64,000 nucleotides of DNA, from contig NZ_AQYJ01000021.1 in assembly GCF_000380565.1 (NCBI RefSeq), positions 124,001 through 188,000 of the forward strand, written 5' to 3'. Below are positions 38,793 through 48,356 of this stretch, one piece after another. The notes below the pieces were generated by a model. The model made no database searches and was not told where the DNA came from. It saw nothing but the letters and a program-made list of their open reading frames with translations. This DNA comes from Microbulbifer variabilis ATCC 700307 (lineage in GTDB: Bacteria; Pseudomonadota; Gammaproteobacteria; Pseudomonadales; Cellvibrionaceae). Within the stretch, counting starts at the first letter, position 1; each line of letters starts with the position of its first letter. The position numbers and the translations under genes were made by a program.

Positions 38793-40034
38793 TTGACTAA
38801 CCTCTCACGCAAAATGCCGGCCCGGTTGCAGAAGTTTCTACTGGGTTACAGCGGAACATCGCTGGCAACTGGGTTGCAGGTCATTTTACTGCCTTGGATA
38901 GCACTGACTATTGTGGATTTGCCAGCACTGCAGTTGGGCTGGGTGCAAGCGTCGGTATTGCTTCCCAACCTGATATTCCTGTTGTTTGGTGGCGCCCTGG
39001 CTGACCGACGCGATCCGGCACTGGTGGCCACACTGGCCTGCCTGGGGCTTGCCCTGTGCCACGGTGGGCTGTTGCTCTACTACTCGTTAAACGTGGTCAC
39101 ACTGCCAGTATTGATGATCTATGGCGTTTGCCTGGGTATTTGCAGCGCGTTCCTGCAGCCTTCACGGGATAACTTGGTACAGCGTAGCGCGCGCAATGAG
39201 CAGGGCAGGGCATCAGAAAGCCGCGTTCAGAAAACCGTTACCTGGATGATGTTGGCCCAATATGGTGGACAGGCGGCAGGTATGTTGCTGGCGAGCCGAT
39301 TTGATCAGTGGGGTTTACAGCCCTTATTAGTTGTTCAGGTAGGGGTGCTATTACTGGCAGCACTCTCCCTGCTGTCCCTGCGCGACGGTGAAACCCGCGT
39401 GACGGAGATAGAGAAGCGCCCTCACACTCTGATTCTTGATGGCCTCTCCCAGGCTTGGCGGCATCCGGTCTTACGCGAGTTGACTGCGCTGATGGCGTTC
39501 AATGGCTTCGTGCATATCGGTGTATTTCTGGTGGTATTGCCACTACTGGCGGAGGGGTATGGCCGCGGTGCCGGATACTACGCGACCCTGCAACTGGCTT
39601 TTGTAGCGGGAACGGTGATCGCCACTGTAACCATGTTGCGCCGGGGACAGGGGCCTGAACCGGGGCGGGGGATTCTTATGTGCCTGCTCTATAGTGCGGC
39701 TCTGTTGATCGCCATTAGCCTTGGCCCCACCCAGCTGGGGCTGATCTTGCTTTGCCTGTGCTGGGGAGCAGTTGCGGCCGCCTCTGCCGGTTTGGGGCGC
39801 AGTATTGTGCAACTGTTGGCTCCGGCGGAGTACCGCAGCCGGATTATCTCAATTTACCAGTTTGCTCTATTTGGCTCGGCTGCCCTGGGTGCTCTGGCGG
39901 CGGGAGTTCTGAGCGAATATGCGGCCCCGTTCTCGACGCTCATGTGGGCCGGTATCTTAAGCCTTGTCGCCTTTGGAATGGTGGCATTGAGTGGTGCTTT
40001 ACGCCAGTTAAGGGTCAGTGACCCGGAAGTTTAA
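38793..40034 (+). CDS. MFS transporter
   Basis: The 413-residue protein has about eleven to twelve hydrophobic spans and the MFS loop motif 'GGALADRRDPALVATLACLG' between helices 2 and 3. It resembles the small drug/metabolite exporters of the MFS_3 (enterobactin-exporter EntS-like) type, but the substrate cannot be read. It begins with a TTG 3 bp after the transglutaminase stop, with GGGGAG 7 nt upstream, so it is probably the fourth gene of the same transcript. Confidence 0.85.
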   Translation: MTNLSRKMPARLQKFLLGYSGTSLATGLQVILLPWIALTIVDLPALQLGWVQASVLLPNLIFLLFGGALADRRDPALVATLACLGLALCHGGLLLYYSLNVVTLPVLMIYGVCLGICSAFLQPSRDNLVQRSARNEQGRASESRVQKTVTWMMLAQYGGQAAGMLLASRFDQWGLQPLLVVQVGVLLLAALSLLSLRDGETRVTEIEKRPHTLILDGLSQAWRHPVLRELTALMAFNGFVHIGVFLVVLPLLAEGYGRGAGYYATLQLAFVAGTVIATVTMLRRGQGPEPGRGILMCLLYSAALLIAISLGPTQLGLILLCLCWGAVAAASAGLGRSIVQLLAPAEYRSRIISIYQFALFGSAALGALAAGVLSEYAAPFSTLMWAGILSLVAFGMVALSGALRQLRVSDPEV

Positions 40035-40126
40035 TGCATCGCCTGGCGCTGCCTTTGGGGCGCGATTTGGTCACCATATAGTTGGCATAATCAGCAAGTG
40101 TAGATTTTGAGGGTAGGAGGTGAAAT

Positions 40127-40420
40127 TTGGGTCCTGCCAAAACAGTCAACTGGTCTGAGCAGGTGACGCGAAGCAGTCGTGCCCTGGATCTGCCTGAAGG
40201 ACTATTTAGCCTTGATAACCCTAAGGCTATTGCCTGTTCACTAAAGGCCGCTGCCGAGTCCAGTAAGCGGCGCAAGGCTGATCCCTATCGCTCCGCAATG
40301 TCGATGCTGACGTTCTTTATCAATCGTGCAGGGCATCGCCTGCCGGCCAAAAGGCGGCGTATTCTGGAGGCGGCTAAAGATGAATTGCGCGATCTGTATG
40401 GGCGTCCGCGCCGGCATTGA
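40127..40420 (+). CDS. DUF3175 domain protein
   Basis: The 97-residue basic protein matches the DUF3175 pattern: 'VNWSEQVTRSSRALDLPEGL' (usually 'W-V-S-ALDL--G-F'), 'AIACSLKAAAESSKRRKADP' and a C-terminal 'MLTFFINRAGHRLPAKRRRI'. Small DUF3175 proteins have no known function; the many Lys/Arg could suit nucleic-acid binding. The TTG start is well supported by GGAGGTGAAA directly upstream, near-perfect for the ribosome. It converges with sppA. Confidence 0.85.
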   Translation: MGPAKTVNWSEQVTRSSRALDLPEGLFSLDNPKAIACSLKAAAESSKRRKADPYRSAMSMLTFFINRAGHRLPAKRRRILEAAKDELRDLYGRPRRH

Positions 40421-40457
40421 ACCGGCGGCGGAGAATGGCATCAGGCTATGAAAGCTT

Positions 40458-42326
40458 TTAGGGCGCCTGGCAGGGCAGGCAACGCACGTAGAGGGCGCGT
40501 GGGTCGCGGTAGCTCTGCAGTTCGGCGATTGGCGCCAGCACCGGCTGTACGCTATTTAACCAGGCGCCTAAGGGCAGGTTGGCCTCAAGGCTTGCGGCGA
40601 TTTGCGCGTCCACATTATCGCTCAGCGCGCGCAAGAACTTCTCACCGGGGCTCAGTTCACGCTGAATCTCTATTACGTCGTATTCTTCGATTTCAGCAAG
40701 CTGCGCGGCGTCGGCGATGGCATCGCTGAGATTGCCGAGATCGTCCACCAGTCCCAGTTTCTTGGCCGCGCGGCCAGTCCATACTTGCCCCTGCGCAATC
40801 TTGTGTACCTCTTTGGGGGTGCTGCCACGAGCCTCGGCAACAATACGCAGGAAGCGGGCATAGGTATTATCGACGCCCTGTTGCAGGATGCTGGCGGCTG
40901 CCGGTGGCAGGGCGCGATCCAGGCGCATGCTGCCAGCCAGGTCTGAGGTGCCAACTCCATCGGTGTAGACGCCGATGTGCTCGAGAGAATCCTCGAATGT
41001 TGGGAAGGCGCCAAATACTCCAATAGAGCCGGTGAGAGTGGCCGGAGAGGCCCAGATACGATCACCACCAGTGGCAATCCAGTAGCCCCCTGACGCGGCC
41101 AGGCTCCCCATGGATATAACGACAGGTATATCGGCTTCGCGGGTGGCCAGCAGTTCCTGGCGAATGGCTTCAGAAGCAAAGGCGGAGCCGCCGCCGCTGT
41201 CGATGCGCAGAACCAGGGCTTCCACTTTCTTTTCACGAGCCTGGGCGATCAACTTACCGAGGCTCTCGCTGCCAATACGCCCCGCAGGAGCCTGGCCGTC
41301 AATAATGGCGCCGCTCGCAGTGATGAGGCCAATCTTGTTGGATTCCTTGATTGGCTTTGCAGTCTCGGAAATTTTACGGCTTCGCAGGTAGGTGAGGGCG
41401 TCGATGTATTTGTAATCGCGGTCTTTGTTTTCGTCTTCGCCTATTTCTTGCTTCAGCGCTTTCAGGGCCTCAATACGGCTCGCTAGCTGGTCCACCAGTT
41501 TGTTGGCAAGTGCGGCATCAGCCCAGCTACCCTCGTTCTGTTGCAACTTTTCCGGCAGCTCACTGATGAAGATATCGAGACTTTCCGCAGGCAGGTTACG
41601 CAGACCTGTTACCTGCTCACTATATTCACTCCAGAGTTCATTCAGCCAGCGCTGGTTATTTTCACGGGAGGCTGGGGACATATCATCCCGGGTATAGGGC
41701 TCGATAAAGTCTTTGTAATCCCCCACACGAAATACATGGAAGTTTACCTTGAGTTTTTCCAGTGCACTCTTGTAGTAATTGCGGTAGACACCAAAGCCAG
41801 TGAGCATCACTGAACCCATTGGGTTCAGGTAGACCGTGTCGGCATGGCTGGCGAGGAAATACTGGGATTGGGTGTAGTTATCCCCCACTGCGTAGATGGG
41901 TTTATCGGCGGCTTTAAATCTCTGTAGTGCGGCACCGATTTCATCTAACTTGCTAAGGCTGCCCCCTACCATATGGTCCAGTTCAAGCACCAGCGAGGAG
42001 ATTCGCTTATCCTTGGCGGCATTATCGATGGCGTCTACTAGATCTTTGACACGCACTTCTGCCGGGCCCCGGTTGCCGCTGAGGAAAATTGGCAGCGTAG
42101 CGGGTTGGGTGAGTTCATCCACAAGGAAGCCACTGGGTGCGACACGCAGAGCCGCACCCTGAGGTACCACCAACTGATCGTCTTTCCCAAAAATAGCAAT
42201 ACCGAGAAACAGCAATATCAGGAGAAATACCAAGTTGGTAAATACTCGTCGCAACCAAGTAATGGCGCCACCGATAGCACCAAAAAAACTACGGACAAAT
42301 CCTTTTTGCTGGTGTAAATCAGTCAA
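40458..42326 (-). CDS. sppA: Signal peptide peptidase SppA, 67K type
   Basis: The 622-residue protease degrades cleaved signal peptides in the inner membrane. One N-terminal membrane helix is at about residues 28-46 ('VFTNLVFLLILLFLGIAIFG'), followed by two tandem S49 domains. The catalytic dyad is the lysine Lys205 in 'GDYKDFIEPYTRDDMSPASR' of the first domain and Ser412 in 'GSLAASGGYWIATGG' of the second, corresponding to Lys209 and Ser409 of the E. coli enzyme. 'ASPATLTGSIGVFG' is also conserved. It is the last gene of a minus-strand run arsC-wrbA-DUF2069-sppA. Confidence 0.95.
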   Translation of the reverse strand: MTDLHQQKGFVRSFFGAIGGAITWLRRVFTNLVFLLILLFLGIAIFGKDDQLVVPQGAALRVAPSGFLVDELTQPATLPIFLSGNRGPAEVRVKDLVDAIDNAAKDKRISSLVLELDHMVGGSLSKLDEIGAALQRFKAADKPIYAVGDNYTQSQYFLASHADTVYLNPMGSVMLTGFGVYRNYYKSALEKLKVNFHVFRVGDYKDFIEPYTRDDMSPASRENNQRWLNELWSEYSEQVTGLRNLPAESLDIFISELPEKLQQNEGSWADAALANKLVDQLASRIEALKALKQEIGEDENKDRDYKYIDALTYLRSRKISETAKPIKESNKIGLITASGAIIDGQAPAGRIGSESLGKLIAQAREKKVEALVLRIDSGGGSAFASEAIRQELLATREADIPVVISMGSLAASGGYWIATGGDRIWASPATLTGSIGVFGAFPTFEDSLEHIGVYTDGVGTSDLAGSMRLDRALPPAAASILQQGVDNTYARFLRIVAEARGSTPKEVHKIAQGQVWTGRAAKKLGLVDDLGNLSDAIADAAQLAEIEEYDVIEIQRELSPGEKFLRALSDNVDAQIAASLEANLPLGAWLNSVQPVLAPIAELQSYRDPRALYVRCLPCQAP

Positions 42327-42410
42327 ACCTCAAAACTCCTTAGCGCGTCGGGGACCAGGGTAACCCACGCATTTGTGTCTGGAACCAATGGCGGTACGAC
42401 CGCCGCGGGG

Positions 42411-42758
42411 TTACTGCATGCGATGCCAGCGACTGCTCATCATTGCAGAGAAGAATAGGATAAGGCTCAGGGCCGCCATTACGCCATCCTGCCAGCCGCG
42501 TGTAGGCATCATTACATCGACAATGCTGGTTGTGATGTAAAGGAGCAGGATAAAGCAGAGCCATAGGTAGCTGCGGTAACGCTGTTTGATTAAGCCCGGC
42601 AGCACTAACAGCAGTGGCACGGTCTGTATGGTCCACAACAGGATGGAGCCCCCCTCTAAAAACAGGTTTCGCACGGCAATAAGCGCTAGCAGGCCGATAT
42701 AGCAAAACCAGTTAATTCGCAGCGCAATATGAAGTTTGCGCTTTACCGTATCATTCAC
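42411..42758 (-). CDS. DUF2069 small membrane protein
   Basis: The 115-residue protein consists mainly of four membrane helices ('INWFCYIGLLALIAVRNLFL', 'LLWTIQTVPLLLVLPGLI', 'LWLCFILLLYITTSIVDVM', 'GVMAALSLILFFSAMM') and matches the DUF2069 pattern 'P-L-LPGL---R-R-Y-W-CF--L-YF---V'. The position directly downstream of wrbA (10 bp) is the usual one for this family. Function unknown. Confidence 0.88.
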   Translation of the reverse strand: MNDTVKRKLHIALRINWFCYIGLLALIAVRNLFLEGGSILLWTIQTVPLLLVLPGLIKQRYRSYLWLCFILLLYITTSIVDVMMPTRGWQDGVMAALSLILFFSAMMSSRWHRMQ

Positions 42759-42768
42759 GCGCTACCCC

Positions 42769-43724
<956 letters not shown>

Positions 43725-43850
43725 TGGGTCGGCATCCTGTTAGTGTTTGGCGTATTCTAACCGAATAACGTTGCGGAGTTCTAAGTGCGGGCTGGCATTG
43801 CCTGCTTCTGCTGATAACCGCACATTGCAAGATGGAAAACGGAAACCACC

Positions 43851-45248
43851 ATGAAGGATACGGTGATTCAATGGCGGCGCTTTGCCACTTCGCTGTGGTC
43901 GCTGTTTAGTGAAAAAGACTGCCAGAAGAGTGCTGCGGCACTCACCTATATGACCCTGTTTGGCATAGTGCCTTTGGTAACGGTCAGCTACGCGATGCTA
44001 TCCCTGTTTCCAGATTTTGCCGGTTTGGAGAGCAAGTTTCAGGAACAGGTTTTTTCCCACTTTGTGCCACAAAGTGGTCGAGAGGTGCAGGAATATATCA
44101 ACAGCTTCTCCGCTCAGGCCCAGCGCCTGACAGGGGTGGGCATCGCCATGTTGATTATTACCGCTGGACTGACCCTGAGAAGTATCGAAGGTACTTTCAA
44201 CTCCATTTGGGATGTTTCCCGCGGGCGCAGCGGGGTCTCCAGTTTTCTGCTGTATTGGGCCATTCTTAGCCTGGGCCCTATTTTATTGGGTGCCGGCCTC
44301 GCCGCCAGTACCTATCTTCTCTCTCAAAAACTGTTTATGGGGGGGGAGGATGGTTTTGGCATGATGGCGGTGGTATTGAGGGTACTGCCTTTTATTTTCA
44401 CCAGCATTATTTTTACTCTTCTGTTTATTGCCGTCCCCAACTGTTATGTGCCTCTGCGCCATGGTATTGAAGGTGGTGTAATTACCTCGATCGCCTTCGA
44501 AATAATGAAGTACTTGTTTGGGTTAATTGTTGCGCGAAGCTCGGTTCAGGCTATCTATGGGGCCTTTGCATTTGTGCCGTTATTCCTGTTATGGATTTAC
44601 TTGACCTGGATGCTGGTACTGGCTGGTTGCGTACTGGTGCGCACCTTGTCGGTTTACCAGGCGGCAACCCAGGGGCGGCAGCATTCGGATTTGGTGGCGA
44701 CCCTGATTGTGCTATGGCAACTTTATAAGGGCGGTCGCCATGGTAAACCTTTGCGTGAGCAAGATATTTCTTTAATGGGGATCAAGTTTGGGCAGTGGCG
44801 TCGCCTGCGCAATGTACTTCAGGGGCACCGGGTGATAACCCAGACCGAAAGGAATGATTATGTCCTGTTGCGGGACTTGAATTCCGTTTCGCTAATGGAG
44901 CTGGCTGGCTGGCTGAGTCCGCACTGGATACCCAGTAGTATCCCCCGTGATCTGGAGGGTTTCCGCTGGTACGCAGATATAGAGCACCGTTTTGCCAATG
45001 CGCGGGATTCCGCCAGGGAGCAGCTCAGTATTACGATCGGCGCCCTGTTTTGGGCGGCCAGGCAGAAAGATGAGGAGTCTTGGGCCAGGCACGGTAGCGC
45101 CCCTGCAGATACCATCGAGAATAATAATGAACGTGATAGCAATGGCCGCGAGGGAGAGAAGGATGTTTCAGGTAGTAAATCTAAAAAACGTGAAGGGAGT
45201 CCTGGGGCTGGCCTTTCTGTGCTTGGCAAGCGGAATAAGCGGCTGTGA
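43851..45248 (+). CDS. YihY/BrkB-family inner-membrane protein
   Basis: The 465-residue protein has six membrane helices within the first 280 residues and the family motifs 'CQKSAAALTYMTLFGIVPLV' and 'IYGAFAFVPLFLLWIYLTWM'. It was once called ribonuclease BN, wrongly; the role of YihY proteins is unsettled. About 185 further residues form a cytoplasmic domain, ending in a Lys/Asn/Glu-rich tail. The last 86 nt overlap the start of the TlpA-like lipoprotein gene in another frame, an unusually long overlap. Confidence 0.9.
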   Translation: MKDTVIQWRRFATSLWSLFSEKDCQKSAAALTYMTLFGIVPLVTVSYAMLSLFPDFAGLESKFQEQVFSHFVPQSGREVQEYINSFSAQAQRLTGVGIAMLIITAGLTLRSIEGTFNSIWDVSRGRSGVSSFLLYWAILSLGPILLGAGLAASTYLLSQKLFMGGEDGFGMMAVVLRVLPFIFTSIIFTLLFIAVPNCYVPLRHGIEGGVITSIAFEIMKYLFGLIVARSSVQAIYGAFAFVPLFLLWIYLTWMLVLAGCVLVRTLSVYQAATQGRQHSDLVATLIVLWQLYKGGRHGKPLREQDISLMGIKFGQWRRLRNVLQGHRVITQTERNDYVLLRDLNSVSLMELAGWLSPHWIPSSIPRDLEGFRWYADIEHRFANARDSAREQLSITIGALFWAARQKDEESWARHGSAPADTIENNNERDSNGREGEKDVSGSKSKKREGSPGAGLSVLGKRNKRL

Positions 45249-45624
45249 TAGTGGGGTTAATTTAAAGAGCAGCAGTGGTGCGCTTATTGAGACTGAGGGC
45301 AAAATAGTTCTGGTCAACTACTGGGCGGAATGGTGTGCACCCTGTCGAGAGGAGGTGCCTGTGCTCAACCAGCTGGCGCAGGCCAATAGCAATATAGTTG
45401 TGGTGGGAGTTAATTTTGATAATCTGCCAGATTCCGTTGTCAGCGAGCAGGCGCAAAAACTGGGAATAGAATTTCCCTTATTATCTACTGAACCAGAGGG
45501 CCGATGGGGTCAGCCTAGGCCTGACGTTCTGCCTACAACCCTGGTTATCGGTACCGATGGCAGTTGGAAGGAAACCCTGGTGGGTCCGCAGTCTGCTGAG
45601 GACTTTAAAGCGGCACTGCAATAA
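45163..45624 (+). CDS. TlpA-like thioredoxin-fold lipoprotein
   Basis: The ATG at 45163 has GGAG 6 nt upstream and opens on a lipoprotein signal ending at Cys28 ('LASGISGC'), giving 153 residues; the open frame extends much further upstream only because it runs antiphase inside the yihY gene. The redox motif WCAPC is in 'VLVNYWAEWCAPCREEVPVL', and 'VVVGVNFDN' and 'VLPTTLVIGTDG' (cis-Pro) complete the thioredoxin fold. It is likely a membrane-attached periplasmic thiol reductant. Partner unknown. Confidence 0.88.
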   Translation: MFQVVNLKNVKGVLGLAFLCLASGISGCDSGVNLKSSSGALIETEGKIVLVNYWAEWCAPCREEVPVLNQLAQANSNIVVVGVNFDNLPDSVVSEQAQKLGIEFPLLSTEPEGRWGQPRPDVLPTTLVIGTDGSWKETLVGPQSAEDFKAALQ

Positions 45625-45746
45625 TATAAATCGCGGAACCTACAAATAACTGTATAAAAATATAACTAAAGCAACTATAGGGCGTTGGCGTAACGCTGAT
45701 AGCATGCCGCCACTTTCCAGTTTGCCCGCTGTGGGATTTTCAGATC

Positions 45747-47111
45747 ATGCATATCAGCTCCTTTGCTCTGCTGTTTTTCTTTGTTGCCTTGCTCTTTGCT
45801 TTACATCGCTGGCATAGAGGCCGGAAGTCTCTGGCCCCCGCAGTTTTTGCCGGTCTGCTACTCGGTGTAGTTTTTGGTGCTCTGTTGCAATTATCTCGTG
45901 GCTGGGGTGCCGCCCCCGTAGAAGTATTGCCCTGGATCCAGATGCTGGGTAAAAGTTACGTAAACCTGCTGTACATGCTGGTTATGCCGCTTGTACTTAC
46001 TTCTATCCTTGTTGCGGTAGTGAAAGTTAGTCATACACAGGCGCTTGGCAGAATCAGCGTTTCCGTTTTGGGGGTATTGCTAGGCACAACAGCGATAGCA
46101 GCCTTAATCGGCGTAGCCATGGCAGAGCTCTTTGGCCTCTCCGCCGCTGGGCTGGTTGAGGGTTCCCGAGAGGCAGCACGGGTTGAAGTACTCAATGAGA
46201 GAATCGGCCGGGTGAGTGATCTCTCCATACCGGAAATTATCAGCACCTTTATTCCGCGTAATATATTTCAGGATTTGACCGGTGCCCGCTCCACCTCTGT
46301 GATTTCAGTGGTTATTTTTGCTGTGCTATTGGGGCTTGCGGCCCTGGCTGTGCGTCGAGAGTTCCCGGAAGAGGGCGCGGCAATTGAGCGCTTTGTTCAC
46401 ATTGCCCAAGTGTGGGTGATGAAGCTTGTGCGCCTGGTGATGGCTTTCACTCCATACGGTGTAATGGCACTGGTTGCAGGATTGATTGCAAAGTCCAGTT
46501 GGGCTGATATCGCCAATCTGTTTGGGTTTGTGGTGGCCTCTTTTTGTGCGATTGGTCTGATGTTCCTAGTTCATGGGGCACTGTTATTTATAAATGGAGT
46601 GAACCCACTGCACTATTTCGCCAAAGTATGGCCGGTGTTGATATTTGCTTTCAGCTCCCGCTCCAGTGCTGCAACAATACCGCTCAACGTGGAAACACAG
46701 GTGGAACAGTTGCGTAACTCTCCCGCGATTGCCAATTTTTCCGCATCGTTTGGGGCTACTATTGGGCAGAATGGTTGCGCCGGTATTTATCCTGCGATGC
46801 TTGCCACTATGGTGGCGGTACCCATGGGAATTGATGTGTGGGACCCGCTTTGGTTGGGTACCCTGATTGCGGTAGTGGTTATCAGTTCATTTGGGATTGC
46901 TGGCGTGGGTGGCGGTGCTACTTTTGCCGCGCTGGTGGTACTTCCAGCCATGGGGCTGCCCGTAACAATTGCCGCATTGTTGATTTCCGTGGAACCACTG
47001 ATCGATATGGCGCGTACCGCACTGAACGTTAACGGTGCTATGACGGCTGGAACCCTGACACAGCGCTGGCTGGGTGATGAAGTACCCGGAGCTGAAGTGG
47101 TAGAAGGGTGA
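45747..47111 (+). CDS. Dicarboxylate/cation symporter family, TcyP-like L-cystine transporter
   Basis: The 454-residue membrane protein belongs to the DAACS (glutamate-type) symporters. The TcyP/YdjN-type signature 'FAFSSRSSAATIPLNVETQV' replaces the classic serine-rich hairpin, and 'SFGATIGQNGCAGIYPAMLA' and 'SVEPLIDMARTALNVNGAMT' hold the ion and substrate sites. This subgroup imports cystine in B. subtilis and E. coli, so cystine uptake is likely but not certain. It is followed by a hairpin terminator. Confidence 0.85.
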   Translation: MHISSFALLFFFVALLFALHRWHRGRKSLAPAVFAGLLLGVVFGALLQLSRGWGAAPVEVLPWIQMLGKSYVNLLYMLVMPLVLTSILVAVVKVSHTQALGRISVSVLGVLLGTTAIAALIGVAMAELFGLSAAGLVEGSREAARVEVLNERIGRVSDLSIPEIISTFIPRNIFQDLTGARSTSVISVVIFAVLLGLAALAVRREFPEEGAAIERFVHIAQVWVMKLVRLVMAFTPYGVMALVAGLIAKSSWADIANLFGFVVASFCAIGLMFLVHGALLFINGVNPLHYFAKVWPVLIFAFSSRSSAATIPLNVETQVEQLRNSPAIANFSASFGATIGQNGCAGIYPAMLATMVAVPMGIDVWDPLWLGTLIAVVVISSFGIAGVGGGATFAALVVLPAMGLPVTIAALLISVEPLIDMARTALNVNGAMTAGTLTQRWLGDEVPGAEVVEG

Positions 47112-47114
47112 GTA

Positions 47115-47138
47115 AAATGCCAGTGACTACTGGCATTT
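47115..47138 (+). terminator. Terminator-like hairpin after the symporter gene
   Basis: A perfect 10-bp stem AAATGCCAGT / ACTGGCATTT with a 4-nt loop starts 4 bp after the symporter stop and is followed by a short T-rich stretch (GTCTT). Likely an intrinsic terminator separating the symporter from the repeat-protein gene. Confidence 0.65.
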
Positions 47139-47270
47139 GTCTTAAACAGTCTTTATTGAGGGTGAATTACCAGAAAAATCAGGGTTGACTGTCAACCATT
47201 TAGTGCAGAGGCCGTTCTAGTCAGTGTTTGGAAAATTTGTTTATTTTTGATCACGGAGCTGGAGCAACTT

Positions 47271-47726
47271 ATGAAACAACTGATAGGACTTCCCCTTCTG
47301 GTCGCCAGCCTGGCCCTGCCAACCTCTCTATTTGCCCAAGAGGATAGTATCCGATCCCATGATCACGGCGATCATGTGGAGGAGCGCCTGGATCATAAAG
47401 GTGATCGTATTGAAAGCAAGCTGGACAACAAGGGGGATCGTATAGAGGAGCGTCTTGATAACAAGGGCGACCGAATTAATGACCGCCTCGATCAGCGTGC
47501 AGAGCGAGCAGCTTCCAATGGCAATGAAAAGTTGGCTGAGAGGCTAGACCGCAAAGGGGATCGTATTGACAACCGCCTGGATCATAAAGGTGAAAGGATC
47601 AATGAGGGCCTCGATACGAAAGGCGAGAAAATCAATAGCCGCTTAGATAATAAGGGTGAGCGAATCGATCGCCGTATGGATCAACGAGCAAAACATAAGA
47701 AACATAAAAAGAACAAAAACGACTGA
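47271..47726 (+). CDS. Secreted protein of tandem 11-residue repeats (DxKGDRIxxRL)
   Basis: The start at 47271 has GGAG 6 nt upstream and opens on a signal peptide (KQLIGLPLLVASLALPTSLF, cleavage near AQE), giving 151 residues. The mature part is nearly all repeats of 11 residues, consensus D-x-K-G-D-R-I-x-x-R-L, in two blocks; each block closes with DQRA, and the protein ends in a Lys/His-rich tail. An 11-residue period fits a hendecad helix, so a long charged helix or right-handed coiled coil is expected in the periplasm. I recall similar unnamed proteins near sigma factors in other gammaproteobacteria. It lies 102 bp before the ECF sigma gene. No function can be assigned. Confidence 0.82.
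   Translation: MKQLIGLPLLVASLALPTSLFAQEDSIRSHDHGDHVEERLDHKGDRIESKLDNKGDRIEERLDNKGDRINDRLDQRAERAASNGNEKLAERLDRKGDRIDNRLDHKGERINEGLDTKGEKINSRLDNKGERIDRRMDQRAKHKKHKKNKND
47298..47690 (+). repeat. Array of 33-bp in-frame repeats inside the repeat-protein gene
   Basis: The coding repeats have a 33-bp period, with recurring pieces such as AACAAGGGGGATCGTAT and AACAAGGGCGACCGAAT. Copies differ at third positions, so the repeats are old enough to have drifted while the protein pattern was kept. One irregular insert lies between the two blocks (around 47493-47550). Confidence 0.75.
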
Positions 47727-47828
47727 TGAAGCCCGGTAAAAAATCGTCTTAAAAAAATCGTGACGGGACTGGTTTCGTAAAGAGACCGTGGAAAGTATTT
47801 CTGTGCACAAGGACCTCAGCCGGCATTT

Positions 47829-48356
47829 ATGAATCAGTTCCTCGCTCAGGTGGAAAAGCGGGCTTTTACTATGGCAAATTTTGCTGTAGGTAACCGTGAT
47901 GATGCGTTAGATATTGTTCAAGACTCCATGTTGGCACTGGTCAAGAATTACAGTGGCCGTGAAAGGGCCGAGTGGCGCCCGCTTTTTTTTACCATTCTTA
48001 ACAACCGCATTACTGACTGGCACCGACACAATAGGAAGTTGTCCCGCTGGCAATTAATCCGGGAAAAGCTTCCTATCAGTGGTGATGACGATGATGATGC
48101 ATTTGCCACGGAATGGGTTGATATCTGGGGACCGACACCAGATAGCGCATTGATCGGCGAACGCTTATTGCTGGCTATTGATGGTGCAGTAAGCCAGCTG
48201 CCATTGCGACAACAGCAGGCATTCCTGTTGCGCTGTGTTGAAGGATTTAATGTGGCAGAAACCGCTCGCGCAATGTCTTGTAGCCAGGGCAGTGTCAAAA
48301 CCCACTTATCCCGCGCTATGCATAGCCTGCGCAGCCACTTGGAGGAGTTCCAATGA
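47829..48356 (+). CDS. ECF-type RNA polymerase sigma factor
   Basis: The 175-residue protein has sigma region 2 at about residues 10-75 ('NFAVGNRDDALDIVQDSMLA', 'PLFFTILNNRITDWHRHNRK') and region 4 at about 118-170 ('LPLRQQQAFLLRCVEGFNVA', 'SCSQGSVKTHLSRAMHSLR'). An insert rich in Asp ('GDDDDDAF') joins them. It should direct transcription of an envelope-stress regulon. The next gene starts with ATGA over its stop (4-nt overlap) and encodes a one-span membrane protein of anti-sigma type. The set resembles the SbrI/SbrR pair of Pseudomonas (from memory). Confidence 0.9.
   Translation: MNQFLAQVEKRAFTMANFAVGNRDDALDIVQDSMLALVKNYSGRERAEWRPLFFTILNNRITDWHRHNRKLSRWQLIREKLPISGDDDDDAFATEWVDIWGPTPDSALIGERLLLAIDGAVSQLPLRQQQAFLLRCVEGFNVAETARAMSCSQGSVKTHLSRAMHSLRSHLEEFQ

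Noticed and set aside
42340-42705. 121-codon minus-strand frame overlapping the DUF2069 gene
   Set aside because: The DUF2069 frame has four good membrane helices and the expected neighbour wrbA; this one is a shadow.
44992-45162. Upstream extension of the TlpA-like gene (57 codons)
   Set aside because: It runs inside yihY and would bury the lipoprotein signal; the start at 45163 has a ribosome site.
47298-47690. Regular 33-bp repeats that could suggest a CRISPR array
   Set aside because: The period has no spacer part, the repeats are in frame and encode a secreted protein, and no cas gene is near.
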